Shown here piece after piece: positions 37,671 through 47,326 of a stretch of 64,000 bases of DNA (positions within the stretch are counted from its first letter, which is position 1; every line of letters starts with the position of its first letter). A program made the position numbers and the translations under genes. The notes below the pieces were generated by a model that worked only from the letters and a program-made list of their open reading frames with translations, searched no databases and was not told the DNA's origin. This DNA comes from Desulfovibrio gilichinskyi. GTDB lineage: Bacteria; Desulfobacterota; Desulfovibrionia; Desulfovibrionales; Desulfovibrionaceae. The stretch is taken from NCBI RefSeq assembly GCF_900177375.1, contig NZ_FWZU01000001.1:372001-436000 (forward strand). The letters run 5' to 3'.

Positions 37671-39317
37671 ATGATCAATTTTGTTCGGCAAGTAATACGC
37701 GTATTGGGCATCAGCATTTTGCTGATTCCGGTATGTTGTGTGCTTGCTGATCAGTATGGATCTTCTTGGCGAGTCAGGATGCCTGTAATTCAGCCCCTAG
37801 AAGTTGTTGCTAAATCTTCTGATTATAAACATATTTCTGATTTTAAACGACCTGTTTCACATGCTGTGCTACGCACTGAATCTTTAGATTATGTTGTAGA
37901 CGATGGCCCTCTCTACAGAGTTGCTTTCTATAAAGAAAAAGTCAAAAAAGATTCAACCGGAAGTGCAAATGGATATTCTCAAGTCGCTCAGGCAGATGCT
38001 GCTGTTGAAGGTAAAAAAGAATCAACTTATAATGCTGAGAATGACACTTCAGCTGAGAATAAAGCTGCATTTTCCACTGGTATTTCTGAAAATCCGCTTG
38101 TTGCTCCATCAGTATCTATTTTGCCGAATGGAAATGCCGCAGTAAAACAGCAGCGAATTGCTCAGGATGTCAGTTTTTATACAACACCGAAAAGAGCTCT
38201 TGGGTTGTCAGGGACGGTCATAAAAGTAAAACCGTCTGTGACTGTTGTTGAGACTTATGACAGTAATGTCGATTATGCAAAAATAAGCGATTTTGTAACG
38301 AGAATTAAGCCTGCGTTAACATTGGATATTATTGGTCAGGATTCCCTTGTTAAGTTTCGTGGAGATTTTATTTACCGTACTTATTTAGAACATGACGAAT
38401 TAAACAGGTATGACTACAATCTTAATCTTTCCGGAAAATACAGATTCAGCCCTAAATTAGATGCTTCACTTGATTTGATGCATAACCGCCGCCACAATCT
38501 TGACCAGAATACTTATGATTCAGGCGGTGTAGAATTAGATCCGTCAATTATCCTCACAACCACAGCTACCCCGCAATTAAACTGGAGAGTAAGTGAAAAA
38601 GACAATCTCAATGTAGTCTTTAATATTGATAAGACCGATTACGAACGAAAAGCTGATTCAGATTATTTAAGCAATGTTCTTAATCTGGTATGGGGACATG
38701 CTTTAGACGATGAACTGACTACATTCTTTCTCGGAGCTATGACAACGTATACACATTATAGTCGGGAAATTGACAACCTGGATGGTGATCAAGTTACTTT
38801 TCAGAATGTTATAGGTGTAGACCATCAATTTACACCGGCACTTAAACTTTCTTTGAAAGGTGGACCGGGTGTTACTATATCTAACTATTCCAATGATGCT
38901 GGACATGATGACGGGACTGCCATTATGTATCAGTTCAGAGCGGAGTTAGGGTACCGCGAACCTACGTTTTCGATTGTTCCGGCTTTGGAGCGTGTTGTCA
39001 GGCCTGGGCGTTATGGAGAGAACGAAATATTAGATCAGTTTGAACTTTACTATCGGTATCTTTTTTCTGAAACTTTGAACTACAACATAGTTAACACCTT
39101 ATGGCAGATAGACGCGGATGGGGTGCAGGGTGGACGTAAACACAAGTCGACCGGTTTTTTTACACAATCAGTTTTTACCTGGGAGTTTAAAGAAGATTGG
39201 AAAGCAACTTGCGGGCTCAGTTATAACTTCGGTCAAAACGAAATTTCGCACAAGACAAATGATAGATTCAAGTCCTGGATTGGATTTACATATTCTTTTC
39301 CTACAGAGATAAATTAA
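37671..39317 (+). CDS. Outer-membrane beta-barrel protein, exosortase-locus type
   Basis: This is a 548-residue protein with a signal peptide (hydrophobic stretch about residues 8-24). A low-complexity region spans about residues 90-150. The rest is long and rich in alternating amphipathic strands (LNLSGKYRFSPKLDASLDLMHNR, TPQLNWRVSEKDNLNVVFN), ending in aromatic strand SWIGFTYSF, as in outer-membrane barrels. Its position between the exporter and Wzz-like genes matches the uncharacterised PEP-CTERM-locus barrel family (EpsL-like). It may be the outer-membrane pore or an anchor for the polymer. I chose the ATG at 37671, after AGGGGTGGAG; a GTG two codons earlier is possible. Confidence 0.78.
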   Translation: MINFVRQVIRVLGISILLIPVCCVLADQYGSSWRVRMPVIQPLEVVAKSSDYKHISDFKRPVSHAVLRTESLDYVVDDGPLYRVAFYKEKVKKDSTGSANGYSQVAQADAAVEGKKESTYNAENDTSAENKAAFSTGISENPLVAPSVSILPNGNAAVKQQRIAQDVSFYTTPKRALGLSGTVIKVKPSVTVVETYDSNVDYAKISDFVTRIKPALTLDIIGQDSLVKFRGDFIYRTYLEHDELNRYDYNLNLSGKYRFSPKLDASLDLMHNRRHNLDQNTYDSGGVELDPSIILTTTATPQLNWRVSEKDNLNVVFNIDKTDYERKADSDYLSNVLNLVWGHALDDELTTFFLGAMTTYTHYSREIDNLDGDQVTFQNVIGVDHQFTPALKLSLKGGPGVTISNYSNDAGHDDGTAIMYQFRAELGYREPTFSIVPALERVVRPGRYGENEILDQFELYYRYLFSETLNYNIVNTLWQIDADGVQGGRKHKSTGFFTQSVFTWEFKEDWKATCGLSYNFGQNEISHKTNDRFKSWIGFTYSFPTEIN

Positions 39318-39332
39318 GGGGTTATAGTCAGA

Positions 39333-41084
39333 ATGCAACAAAGTTCAGATATTGCATATTATTTAGACGTAGTGAAACGTAGGAAATTACAGTTTCTTGT
39401 TCCTGCAGCGATTGTTTTTTCTCTGGTTGTTCTTTTAGCTTTTATTTTGGCACCCGTTTATAAATCAACGGCTACAATTCTTATTGAGGATCAGGAAATT
39501 CCACAAGACTTGGTACAGACAACAGTTACCGGTTTTGTAGAAGAACGGTTGCAGTCAATTTCTCAGGTTGTTTTGAGCCATGGTAATCTGCTTAATATTA
39601 TTAAAGAATTTGATCTATATTCTGATTTAGTAGGTAAATATACTACTGAAGAGATTATTTTTAAAATGCGTGATGATATTAAGCTTGAACCGATTACTGC
39701 TGAAGTTACAAATCAGTATTCCGGTCGTCCTTCAAGTGCCACTGTCGCTTTTACTTTATCGTATGAAGGGCGGCATCCTCAGAAAGTTGCACAGGTTGCA
39801 AATATTCTTACTTCACTTTTTTTAAAAGAAAATCTCAAAGAGCGTGAAAAGAAAGCAAAGTCGACTTTTGATTTTCTTGAGCTTCAGCTTGCAGAGCTGC
39901 GCTCTGAAATTCTTGAATTAGAATCTAAGATTGCTAAATTCAAAGAAAGTCACGTTAATGAATTGCCAGAGTTGCTTGTTCACAATATGAACAGCATGGA
40001 GCGGTTGCAGCGTGATATGGATAAAGTTCAGGAGCAGGTTGCATCTCTTAAAAACCGCAAAGTTTATCTTCAGGGGCAGTTAGCCAGTATTGATCCGAAC
40101 TTAAGAATTATATCCAATGAAGGTAAACGGTTTGCAACATCTAAAGAAGAATTAGAGAGACTTCGCAGGGAATATATTACTCTTACCTCTAAGTATTCTG
40201 AACTTTATCCAGATGTTGTTGCTCTCAAACGTCAAATTACCTCACTTGAGAAAAAAGTGGATACCGTTGGAAATCTTGATGGTATTCAGCGTCAGATAAA
40301 AGATAAAGAACAAGATCTTAGTGTGTTGAGTAAGAAATATTCCGATAAGCATCCAGAAATTATTATACTAAGAAAACAGATTGATGCACTTAATGAACGG
40401 CTTGAAGATGAATCTATGCAGGACCATCTTTTTGAATCAGCAGGGTCTGTACCGGATAACCCCGGGTATATTCAGATTCAAACTCAGATAGCTTCAACTG
40501 AACTTGAGATTGCGGAAGCTGAAAGAGTTTATGCCGGTTTAGCTCATGACTATTCAGGTTATCAGAAGCGGGTTGTGGATACTCCTCAGGTTGAGCAGGG
40601 GTACAAAATCCTTTTACGTGATTATGATAATGCTCAGAGAAAGTATCAGGAAACCAATTCAAGGTTGATGTCCGCCCGTGAAGCAAAAGGGCTTGAACAA
40701 AGTCAGCTTGCGGAAAGGTTCACTTTAATTGATCCACCTATTGTTCCTGAAAAACCGATTCGTCCTAATCGAATTGCGCTGGTTCTGGTGGGTTTTGTTC
40801 TTGCTCTCGGGATCGGGGTCGGCGTTGGAACTTTTCTTGAGTTTATGGATCGTTCCATCAGACGTTCTGAAGAGCTGTCAGATATTGTTAAATTACCAAT
40901 TCTTGCAATTATTCCATATTGGGAGAGTTATACCGAAGCCAAGGCAATTACCAACCGAAAATGGTTAATAATATTGTCTGTTTTTTCTGCAATTGTACTT
41001 GTTCTTGTGGGTATTCATCTTTTTTATATGCCACTTGATATTATTGCAGTTAAGGTAATTCGCAAGGTTGTTTTGAATTTTTAA
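39333..41084 (+). CDS. Wzz-like polysaccharide chain-length determinant (GNVR domain)
   Basis: This 583-residue inner-membrane protein has an N-terminal helix (about 18-38) and a periplasmic Wzz region (YKSTATILIEDQEIP). Long coiled coils (about 165-345) lead to the GNVR-like segment and a second membrane helix near 477-497 (ALVLVGFVLALGIGVGVGTF). A proline-rich PPIVPEKPIRPNR segment precedes this helix, as in Wzz proteins. An additional hydrophobic segment follows at about 542-563. No cytoplasmic kinase domain is fused; the kinase-like partner is the next gene. Confidence 0.88.
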   Translation: MQQSSDIAYYLDVVKRRKLQFLVPAAIVFSLVVLLAFILAPVYKSTATILIEDQEIPQDLVQTTVTGFVEERLQSISQVVLSHGNLLNIIKEFDLYSDLVGKYTTEEIIFKMRDDIKLEPITAEVTNQYSGRPSSATVAFTLSYEGRHPQKVAQVANILTSLFLKENLKEREKKAKSTFDFLELQLAELRSEILELESKIAKFKESHVNELPELLVHNMNSMERLQRDMDKVQEQVASLKNRKVYLQGQLASIDPNLRIISNEGKRFATSKEELERLRREYITLTSKYSELYPDVVALKRQITSLEKKVDTVGNLDGIQRQIKDKEQDLSVLSKKYSDKHPEIIILRKQIDALNERLEDESMQDHLFESAGSVPDNPGYIQIQTQIASTELEIAEAERVYAGLAHDYSGYQKRVVDTPQVEQGYKILLRDYDNAQRKYQETNSRLMSAREAKGLEQSQLAERFTLIDPPIVPEKPIRPNRIALVLVGFVLALGIGVGVGTFLEFMDRSIRRSEELSDIVKLPILAIIPYWESYTEAKAITNRKWLIILSVFSAIVLVLVGIHLFYMPLDIIAVKVIRKVVLNF

Positions 41085-41102
41085 TAGTAATATGGAGTCG
41101 CC

Positions 41103-42035
41103 ATGAGCAAGTTGCTCAAAGCTGTTGAGAAAGCCAAACGGAATAAAAGAATTGAAGAAAATGAGAGTTGGATTGCAAAGGGAGATTCTCATGTAGAGCC
41201 TCTTGAAGTGGAAGATTCAATCATAGAGGCAATTCCGGTTAGCAAGCAAATGCCTAAGGCTAATGCTAAAACTTGCGTTGCTGGGCCATATTGTAATGTT
41301 ACTAAAGATAACGAAAAAGATGGAACCTCGTGCATGGTTCCAAGTTCTTTTTTTAAAGACGACCTTGTTCTTGATGAACTTAATCTTGCTAAAAATAGAA
41401 TTTTAACAAGAAACAGCAGTCCTATGTTTACGGATATTTACAACCTTCTCAGGACTCAGATTTTACATAGGACGAAGAAGAAAGGGCATAATGTTCTTAT
41501 GGTTACCAGTGCTATGCCCGGCGAAGGTAAAACTATCACTTCCATTAATCTTGCCATCAGTTTAGCGCGTGAAGTTGATCAGTTCGCTCTTCTGGTCGAT
41601 ACTGATATGCGAGATCCTTCAATTCACAAATATCTTGGTATTGAAGTTGAGCGTGGACTGACAGATCATCTTTTACACGATATTCCAGTCCCTGATCTCT
41701 TGATAAAGCCGGGGATTAATAAATTATCATTTCTTCCTGCCGGAGATCCTATCAGAGGTTCAACTGAAATTCTCGGTTCGCCTAAGCTGCAGGATTTAAT
41801 TATTGAAATGAAAGAAAGGTATCCTGACCGATATGTAATTTTTGATTGTCCTGATCTATTGCATGCACCGGATGCCCTTGTCTTTTCAAGTTATGTTGAC
41901 GGGATTATTTTTGTTGTAGAAGCTGGTAAAACTTCACGAGAGAATGTTCAAAAGGCCATGAATCTTTTAGAAGGTCGTAATGTAGTCGGTGTTGTCCTGA
42001 ATAAAACAGACAAAGAAAGTCTTGATGTTAAGTAG
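41103..42035 (+). CDS. CpsD/CapB-like tyrosine-kinase-family ATPase
   Basis: This 310-residue cytoplasmic P-loop protein is the usual partner of Wzz-type proteins. It starts MSKLLKAVEKAKRNK, as do exosortase-locus autokinases, and has Walker A SAMPGEGKTI, Walker A' LLVDTDMRDPS and Walker B YVIFDCPDLL. The BY-kinase fold is complete, but the C-terminus (NKTDKESLDVK) has no tyrosine cluster, the usual autophosphorylation tail. It may therefore act as an ATP-dependent regulator without tail phosphorylation or phosphorylate elsewhere. Confidence 0.87.
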   Translation: MSKLLKAVEKAKRNKRIEENESWIAKGDSHVEPLEVEDSIIEAIPVSKQMPKANAKTCVAGPYCNVTKDNEKDGTSCMVPSSFFKDDLVLDELNLAKNRILTRNSSPMFTDIYNLLRTQILHRTKKKGHNVLMVTSAMPGEGKTITSINLAISLAREVDQFALLVDTDMRDPSIHKYLGIEVERGLTDHLLHDIPVPDLLIKPGINKLSFLPAGDPIRGSTEILGSPKLQDLIIEMKERYPDRYVIFDCPDLLHAPDALVFSSYVDGIIFVVEAGKTSRENVQKAMNLLEGRNVVGVVLNKTDKESLDVK

Positions 42036-42046
42036 GTGTAGTCTAT

Positions 42047-43030
42047 ATGTATCGTAAATTTTACGGCTTGAAAGAAAAGCCCTTTAATATTCTTCCAGAC
42101 CCGGATTTCTTTTATTTAAGCCCGTGGCATCAGCAGGCTATTACTCATATTGAGTATGGTTTGATGAACGGTGACAGTCTTATTTTGCTTACAGGTGATG
42201 CCGGTACCGGTAAAACCTCTATTATTTACAAGCTTATTGTAGATATGAGCGAGGATACTATTGTCGGTGTTGTTTTCAACACTGCTGTCGCCGGTGATGC
42301 TATTGTTGAAATGATTTTAAGAGAACTTCAAGGTCCTATTCCTGAAAATCCAACTCCTGCATCATGCATGGCTGCATTGCAGAAGTTTTTATTGGGTATT
42401 TATGCGGCGGAAGAAAAGAAAGTTCTGCTGGTGCTTGATGAAGCTCAGACTCTTAGTGATGAAGCTTTAGAACAAGTTCGTATGATTTCAAATCTTCAGG
42501 CCGGTAAGGAAAATCTGATTTCCATTTTGATGGTCGGACAATCCGGTTTTCGTTCTAGACTCAGGCGTGCCCGCTATAGTCAAATCGTACAGAGAATCGT
42601 AGTCAGTGCTCACTTGGGACGACTTAGAGAACAGGAAGTAAACGAATATATTTATTACCGGCTGCGTCAAGGCGGAGTTGATGATCCCTCTACAATTTTT
42701 ACAGATGAAGCCGTAAAGAAAGTTTACGAATATTCTCATGGCGTACCAAGAAATATTAATGTTATATGTGAAGGGGCTCTGATTTACGGTTTTGCGGATG
42801 ATATTAAGCCTATTACAGCCGAAGTCGTTGAAAATTTTTCAAAGGAACGGATTGAGGAGGGACTTCTTATTCTGCCCTCAACCGTGGATACATATGACAG
42901 TGATATTACGGCTGAGTACATTGAAGATATTCAGCGACGCGTTGCAAGCCTTGAAAAATCTCAGGATATAGTGAAACGTACTTTAATCAGGATCATTAAG
43001 ACTATAAAGCGGTTCACCCTGTCGAAATAA
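42047..43030 (+). CDS. ExeA/GspA-like AAA ATPase of the polysaccharide/exosortase locus
   Basis: This is a 327-residue ATPase. It has the family start YGLKEKPFNILPDPDFFYLSP, Walker A GDAGTGKTS, Walker B VLLVLDEAQTLS, and sensor segments ILMVGQ and RIVVSAHLGRL. The arginine-rich region HGVPRNINVICEGALI is also present. The last 40 residues are basic and may form a short coiled coil. Members of this family are regular partners of exosortase-linked exopolysaccharide genes. It starts 11 bases after the kinase-like gene. Confidence 0.88.
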   Translation: MYRKFYGLKEKPFNILPDPDFFYLSPWHQQAITHIEYGLMNGDSLILLTGDAGTGKTSIIYKLIVDMSEDTIVGVVFNTAVAGDAIVEMILRELQGPIPENPTPASCMAALQKFLLGIYAAEEKKVLLVLDEAQTLSDEALEQVRMISNLQAGKENLISILMVGQSGFRSRLRRARYSQIVQRIVVSAHLGRLREQEVNEYIYYRLRQGGVDDPSTIFTDEAVKKVYEYSHGVPRNINVICEGALIYGFADDIKPITAEVVENFSKERIEEGLLILPSTVDTYDSDITAEYIEDIQRRVASLEKSQDIVKRTLIRIIKTIKRFTLSK

Positions 43031-43044
43031 AATGAGGAGGGGGT

Positions 43045-44976
43045 ATGCGGTCTAAGTCTCTGATTGTCGCTGCTTATTGTTTTATTGCCTTACTGTTGTT
43101 TCCTGTTGTTTCGAGTGCGGCAGACTACACTGTTTTTAAGGGACACCCTCGTCTTTATTTCAACAAGTCCAAGTTGGCATCACTTCGAGCTTTAAAAAAC
43201 GACCCTCTTTATTCAACAATTTTAAATAATGTCAGAATCAGATCAAAAGCGTTAGTCGGAGCCCGTGTTCCAAACAATTTGATACGCTTTGACATGAACT
43301 CGCTTAGACGGCCAGCCGACGGGCTAACGAATTTAGCCTTCTATTGTACCGTTTCTGAAGATAAAATAAGTTTAAGCACAGCCTTTGATTTGATTAGGAC
43401 TTTTTGTTCTGATTCAAATTGGGCAGGTAATAATGACCTTGGAGCGGCGCATACTTTGTTTGCACTCTCCGTTGCGTATGACTGGTTGTATGATGATCTT
43501 TCTTCTGCATTACGCTTGATGGCCAAAGATTCCATAGCAGAACATGCCGAGATTCTTTATAAATGCCTTAACACTAGAGATATCTGGTGGGCACAGCCTC
43601 GAGGGTTTATGCAGAATCATAATTATGTGAACTCTGCCGCTCTCGCCATTGCCGGTATTGCGCTGTACGGCCAAGATCCAAGAGCTGAAAAGTGGCTTAA
43701 GACTGCCGAAAAGAATTTTGATACTGTTAGTTCGTTGTTGTCTCCTGATGGAGCGTCTCATGAAGGCGTAGGGTATTGGAGCTATGGAACGTTGTGGTTG
43801 CTGAATTATTATATGGCATTAGAGCCGGCTCAAGGTCTTGAGAAAGTTAAATTAAATCCATTTTTTAAAAATACTGCAAAGTTCAGGCTTTACGCATCCT
43901 TGCCAGGTTTTCATTACAATATTGATTACGCAGATTCTCCATTGGTAGACTATAAAGGTCCTGGGGCTATTCTGCGTTGCCTTGCGTCTATTTTTAACGA
44001 CGGGCATGCTCAGTGGCTTGCACAGAGAGTGGAGGAAGAGAAGCGAGGGAGGTCTATACTTTGGCAGGATTACCTTTGGAATAATCCTGATATAACCCCT
44101 ATATCTCCTGATACTCTCCCCACTTTTGAGTGGTTTGATAATCTGGGAATTTTACTTTCGCGTTCTTCATGGAAAGATGATGCTTCTCTTGCTTTTTTTA
44201 AAGCCGGTCCCCCGCAAGGATTACTTGCACATTCAAAGGGTTTTTACTCAGGCTCTCACATTCATCCAGATGAAGGGCATTTTGGTTTTTGGTCCGGAAG
44301 AAATCCTTTAGCCATGGATGATGGTTATGTTTTAAAAAAGTTGTCAACGAGTCATAATATTTTAACTTTTGATAAATTGGGGCAGCTTGGTGAGGGTGGA
44401 ACTTGGTTTCAACTTGCCGATTATAAAAAGGGCAATGTAAATGTCAGTAAACCGAACGTAAATTTCGGTAAGAATTTTCAAGCTGTTGAAGTAGAATTAT
44501 CCGGTTATTACCCTGTAAGTATCCGGCCGAAGTCATGGAAAAGATGTATTATTGTTTTAAACGGTACAGATATGATTATTCGCGACAAGGTTATCCCATC
44601 AGGTAAAACCGAGGTTTATTATCCACTGCATTTAACCCGCAAAGCAAGGCAGATGGGCGGTGGTATTTGCCTTGATTACGGGCAGGGTTTTGCACTTAAT
44701 TTTGATGGAGCCGATAGCGAATTGTCTTTGAGAAGGTATTCCATACTGACAAGGCCTATGGGCAAAAGTATTCCCCGGGGCGGGATGCTCTATTCTTCTA
44801 CACGAACTACTTCAAATCTGTTTTCTATGCTTACTATTCTAGGCAAACCGACTGGAAACTGCGCGGAGAATAAAATGATAGAATCTTTTAATAGAGCAAA
44901 AGACAGTGCTGTGATTGTTTGTAAGTCAGGTAAGTATAGGATTAATTTTTCTACTTTGAGTGTTGAGAAAATTTAA
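43045..44976 (+). CDS. Secreted heparinase II/III-like / DUF4962-type polysaccharide lyase
   Basis: This 643-residue protein has a clear signal peptide (about 1-25, ending SSAAD). The mature part begins FKGHPRLYFNKSKLASLRALKNDP, a DUF4962-type start. A helical toroid follows (QPRGFMQNHNYVNSAALAIAGIAL), then a beta-sandwich with SGSHIHPDEGHFGFW and STSHNILTFD. The conserved Asn/His/Tyr-rich segments suggest a lyase active site. It probably acts in the periplasm on the polymer made by this locus; substrate unknown. The ribosome site GAGGAGGGGG is very strong. Confidence 0.8.
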   Translation: MRSKSLIVAAYCFIALLLFPVVSSAADYTVFKGHPRLYFNKSKLASLRALKNDPLYSTILNNVRIRSKALVGARVPNNLIRFDMNSLRRPADGLTNLAFYCTVSEDKISLSTAFDLIRTFCSDSNWAGNNDLGAAHTLFALSVAYDWLYDDLSSALRLMAKDSIAEHAEILYKCLNTRDIWWAQPRGFMQNHNYVNSAALAIAGIALYGQDPRAEKWLKTAEKNFDTVSSLLSPDGASHEGVGYWSYGTLWLLNYYMALEPAQGLEKVKLNPFFKNTAKFRLYASLPGFHYNIDYADSPLVDYKGPGAILRCLASIFNDGHAQWLAQRVEEEKRGRSILWQDYLWNNPDITPISPDTLPTFEWFDNLGILLSRSSWKDDASLAFFKAGPPQGLLAHSKGFYSGSHIHPDEGHFGFWSGRNPLAMDDGYVLKKLSTSHNILTFDKLGQLGEGGTWFQLADYKKGNVNVSKPNVNFGKNFQAVEVELSGYYPVSIRPKSWKRCIIVLNGTDMIIRDKVIPSGKTEVYYPLHLTRKARQMGGGICLDYGQGFALNFDGADSELSLRRYSILTRPMGKSIPRGGMLYSSTRTTSNLFSMLTILGKPTGNCAENKMIESFNRAKDSAVIVCKSGKYRINFSTLSVEKI

Positions 44977-45030
44977 TGTGTAACTATTATGACGGTTGCG
45001 ACATGAGCAAATCGGCAGGAGTAGTGAAGG

Positions 45031-46278
45031 ATGGCTGGAGTGAACTGTAAACAAGTTTCTTCAGCCATAAAAGGATGTACTGTTCTTGCAGCTGTGGCAA
45101 TGCCGGGAGTTTATCGTCTTATTCTCTTTGTCGTTGTTGAAAATTTGTTTGGAATGGCAGAACTTGGCAGATTTGCAAATGACGTTTCAATAGTTTCTTT
45201 GATTGGTTTTTTTACAGCTGTCGGATGGGCTGGCATGGTCATGATCAGAGTTCCGCAAAATTCAGGAATTGCAAAGCTGAGAATACTTTTTTCAATAGGC
45301 CGCTTTAGTTTTCTGTGGCTTCTTCCTTCAATTCCTCTCATTTTCCTGCTTGATAAATTGGATATTATTTATAATCCGCTTTTATCCTCAGTTCTGCTTG
45401 TTGGATGGACCTTTTTTATGCTTTTCAGAAAATTTTTTATTGCAATTAAGAAATACGATTTTTTACTTCTTGCTGAAATTATTCTCCTGACTTGCACGGT
45501 AGTTACTTTAATTGTTTTTAAAAATATTCCAGAAATTGTTCCGTATCTTGCTTTTGCTATTCCTTGTCTTGTAATGTCGTTTTTGGGTGGAATTGTTGCT
45601 TTTGTAATTGTTCGTAAAGGTGGAAAAGTGTTTTCTAATCACGTGCAAGGTATAGCTCGGACAGGTTTTGAATTTGGTTTAAACAACTTTGTAGGTGGTG
45701 GTAAAACTCTTGCTCTAACACCTTTAGTGGTCCATCTCGCAGGAGAAAATTACGGCGGTTTGTTAGGATTGCTCAGCAGTTTACTCGGGATTATGGTTCT
45801 TTTCCCTCGAACGCTTTCACAGTATCATTTTCCAGACTTAGCTCGTTTTATTCAGAACGCGGATTATGCCTCTTTTAGAGCTCATCTTTCGTTATTTAGG
45901 AAGCAGATATATTTTTCTATTAGCGGAATATGTCTTCTCTCTATCATAGCCTGGGCGGTTCTAGGGTACACACCTTATGCGGCAAGAGTCGATATGCCGG
46001 GAGCGTCTATTGTTTTTTACGTAATGCTTTTAGCTTTGGCTGTTGATCAGGTTGTCATTCCCGAGGCTAACTCATTAATGGTCAGGGAGCTTAGTACAAT
46101 AATGCTTACGGTAAATATCGGAGCGTCCATTTTGTTTGCCGTCTTATTGGTAGGTCCGTTTTTCTTTAAATGTGGTCCGTTGGTTTCACTTTATATGATT
46201 CTCGGAGCTTATTTCGTATCAAATGTGGTGCGTTCAACTTGGTTGGCAAAGCTGTCCGGAGATAATTTACCTAAATGA
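45031..46278 (+). CDS. Wzx-like polysaccharide flippase / oligosaccharide-unit transporter
   Basis: This is a 415-residue polytopic membrane protein with about twelve helices and no large soluble domain. Segments such as VAMPGVYRLILFVVVENLFGMAELGRFAN and the central FEFGLNNFVGGGKTLALTPLVVHLAGENYGGLLG fit the MATE-like/Wzx superfamily. In this locus it should flip lipid-linked repeat units before polymerisation by the Wzy-like protein at 27581. Sequence conservation in the family is low, so the call rests partly on context. It is the last plus-strand gene of the locus. Confidence 0.72.
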   Translation: MAGVNCKQVSSAIKGCTVLAAVAMPGVYRLILFVVVENLFGMAELGRFANDVSIVSLIGFFTAVGWAGMVMIRVPQNSGIAKLRILFSIGRFSFLWLLPSIPLIFLLDKLDIIYNPLLSSVLLVGWTFFMLFRKFFIAIKKYDFLLLAEIILLTCTVVTLIVFKNIPEIVPYLAFAIPCLVMSFLGGIVAFVIVRKGGKVFSNHVQGIARTGFEFGLNNFVGGGKTLALTPLVVHLAGENYGGLLGLLSSLLGIMVLFPRTLSQYHFPDLARFIQNADYASFRAHLSLFRKQIYFSISGICLLSIIAWAVLGYTPYAARVDMPGASIVFYVMLLALAVDQVVIPEANSLMVRELSTIMLTVNIGASILFAVLLVGPFFFKCGPLVSLYMILGAYFVSNVVRSTWLAKLSGDNLPK

Positions 46279-46289
46279 TTACATTATTT

Positions 46290-47261
46290 TTAATTGATTT
46301 CTTGAAGATCTTTTAGAAATGATTCTGTTTTAATTTTTGAAAAGTTAAACTGAGCTGGTACCGCCACAAAATTATATCCTTTGCATTTAATGGATTTTAT
46401 AGCCTGTGCATCTGATATAGAATGAATTTCCGGAAATCCGGATGTCAATGAAAATATTTTGTGATGACCTTGGGCTAATAGAAAAGATGTTGATATACAT
46501 TCTTGATCTGATCCATGGCATTCATAAATTATAATTATATTTTTTTTAGCAAATGTTTTAGCCGCTCCATTTATTGCAGCATATTCTGCGCCTTCAATGT
46601 CAAGTTTCAGGACAATGGGTCCGTTATAATTATTTAAAGGGGTTTCGCGGATTAACTTATCTATTGTTATAGACTTTGTTTCTACTATCCGTCCTTGAGC
46701 TTCTTTTTCTGATTTGATTATACGCGCTGCGGCATGCCTACGCCTGAGGTCAAATAATAGAATTTTTTCATCAGTGTCTGAGATTGCATTGTGAAAAATT
46801 TGAAAGCGTGAACCGTTCAGTTCCCAATTGCGCTTGAGTTTTTTGAATGAATCTGGTGATGCTTCAACTGCAAACACGCGGTCAGGTGGCAACATTGATG
46901 AAATAATCACGCTCCAATAGCCCATGTTGGCCCCACAATCGATCCACGCAAAATCTTTAGGTAAGACACTTTTGACAAATGATAAAATCTCAGGCTCGTA
47001 CTTAAAATCTTTAAAAATCATTCTAGACCAGTAGTAGTCTCGCAGATCAATCTCAAAAACGAGTTTTGCAGATAAGACTATCTTAACTATTAACGGTGGG
47101 AATATTTTTTCAAAGATCAGACATATCCTGCCGATTCCTCTGTATCCATATCTTTGAGTGAGTATCCCTGCTAACTTTAGAATTGGAAGTAATAATTTTG
47201 CCAATGCGGATATAGGTAATATTTGGGGGTATTTGCATTTTTGGGGATTTAGATTCTGCAT
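46290..47261 (-). CDS. FkbM-family methyltransferase
   Basis: This 323-residue SAM-dependent methyltransferase has the FkbM core: FAWIDCGANMGYWSVIIS (motif I), FAVEASPDSFKKLKRNW, IFHNAISDTDEK, and VLKLDIEGAEYAAINGA. Such enzymes often O-methylate sugars of surface polysaccharides, which fits the neighbouring locus. The frame is open to 47432, but I chose the ATG at 47261 with GGGAAGG upstream, because the codons before it belong to the decayed IS3 transposase read in the wrong frame. It is convergent with the flippase gene. Confidence 0.83.
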   Translation of the reverse strand: MQNLNPQKCKYPQILPISALAKLLLPILKLAGILTQRYGYRGIGRICLIFEKIFPPLIVKIVLSAKLVFEIDLRDYYWSRMIFKDFKYEPEILSFVKSVLPKDFAWIDCGANMGYWSVIISSMLPPDRVFAVEASPDSFKKLKRNWELNGSRFQIFHNAISDTDEKILLFDLRRRHAAARIIKSEKEAQGRIVETKSITIDKLIRETPLNNYNGPIVLKLDIEGAEYAAINGAAKTFAKKNIIIIYECHGSDQECISTSFLLAQGHHKIFSLTSGFPEIHSISDAQAIKSIKCKGYNFVAVPAQFNFSKIKTESFLKDLQEIN

Positions 47262-47326
47262 ATTGAGGCCTTCCCTTATTCTGTACCGGTCAAATCTAGA
47301 TAAATTTGGCCTTCTGACTTTTAGAG

